Assembly (NCBI GenBank): GCA_965240325.2
Contig: OZ251230.1
Span: 930,001-994,000, forward strand
Origin: Rebecca billardiae RCC1528
Lineage: Eukaryota > Haptophyta
DNA length: 64,000 nt
Direction of reading: 5' to 3'
Part shown: piece by piece, positions 63,646-64,000 of the stretch
Layout: every line of letters begins with the position of its first letter
How positions within the stretch are numbered: position 1 is the stretch's first letter
Translations under genes and position numbers: made by a program
The notes under the pieces: generated by a model
What the model saw: the letters and a program-made list of their open reading frames with translations, nothing else
Told to the model about the DNA's origin: nothing
Database searches by the model: none

Positions 63646-64000
63646 TCAGTCCAGAAGGGCATCCGCCATATCGTCGTCGTCGCTCTCGTCCCGCGAAGAT
63701 CCGCTCCGCTGGCGGCCTTGCTCCTGCGCCAGCAGCCGCCGAGCCTCTAGTTTGCACTGCACCAAGAACTCCTCTCGGGAGAAATCGTCGGACTGCGAGG
63801 GGGCGCGCGCACGGCGGAGGGACGGGTGGCGCGTCAGCGAGCGCGACACGCGCACTTGCGCGCGCTCCGATGCAGGTGCCTGCGACGCGCCAGGCATGGC
63901 GCCCGGCACCACGCGCGGCAGGCGGGTGGACGCGCGCGGCCGTCTACACACCACGAGCTCGCCGTTCTTATTCAAGCAGAGCAGCTTGAACGCGCGCACA
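63646..64000 (-). CDS. 3' end of an unidentified gene at the window edge
   Basis: Frame open from the window edge to TAG-type stop at 63646. The C-terminus SREEFLVQCKLEARRLLAQE followed by a Ser/Asp-rich tail (DESDDDDMADALLD) has natural protein composition and a helix. The first residues (FKLLCLNKNGELVV) also look coding. In between an Arg/Pro-rich stretch may be an in-frame intron (GTGTGT at about 63950). No in-frame ATG in this window; the gene continues to the right. Not identified. Confidence 0.4.
   Translation of the reverse strand, partial: VRAFKLLCLNKNGELVVCRRPRASTRLPRVVPGAMPGASQAPASERAQVRVSRSLTRHPSLRRARAPSQSDDFSREEFLVQCKLEARRLLAQEQGRQRSGSSRDESDDDDMADALLD

Overview
This window is nuclear DNA of a GC-rich, plastid-bearing, flagellated alga. 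A haptophyte is the most likely source, but this is inferred from content and no marker gene was seen. Spliceosomal introns begin mostly with GTGCGC and end in an AG. Pol III subunit RPC3, a plant-type phosphofructokinase, a DUF4079 protein with a plastid-type leader (CAFARP), and two cilium proteins (Flattop/CFAP126 and a CCDC81-like HU-domain protein) all point to a photosynthetic protist with flagella. Nothing bacterial or viral in organisation was seen.

Layout. 1-1.8 kb is one copy of a 1.55-kb dispersed repeat, whose second copy lies at 38.8-40.4 kb. 1.86-11.39 kb (-) holds a giant Alsin-like gene (RCC1, RhoGEF, MORN, VPS9). 11.5-13.5 kb is an accessory segment with an OTU-protease-like ORF and a 25-bp minisatellite, bracketed by 55-bp direct repeats. 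Two tight divergent pairs follow: endonuclease V / glutaredoxin 2 (13.5-15.1 kb) and a spartin/senescence-domain protein / RPC3 (16.3-20.5 kb). A 915-bp perfect-looking tandem duplication (20.8-22.6 kb) precedes phosphofructokinase (-) and a membrane-anchored kelch protein (+). Then come a degenerate repeat-associated ORF (27.5-28.7 kb) and a frameshifted glycosyltransferase-like gene (28.9-30.4 kb).

30.6-32.9 kb is a dispersed repeat carrying two nested non-autonomous DNA transposons, directly upstream of the CCDC81-like gene. The inverted partner copy at 52.7-54.1 kb lies directly upstream of a carnitine acyltransferase gene and provides the empty site for both insertions. Between them are a hypothetical secreted protein (37.8 kb), a SIRT6/7-like sirtuin (41.4 kb, +) and, convergent with it, a single-exon 1653-residue methyltransferase-like protein with two tandem DUF229/sulfatase-like domains (42.9-47.9 kb, -). 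The right part carries the DUF4079 plastid protein, a phytanoyl-CoA dioxygenase-like protein, a chromate-transporter-family protein divergent from Flattop, and the 3' part of an unidentified gene at the edge.

The genes form no metabolic pathway; this is an ordinary mosaic of housekeeping and ciliary genes separated by repeats. The strongest new observation is structural: a dispersed repeat in the same orientation upstream of two unrelated genes, with two transposon insertions in one copy that can be read directly by comparison with the other.
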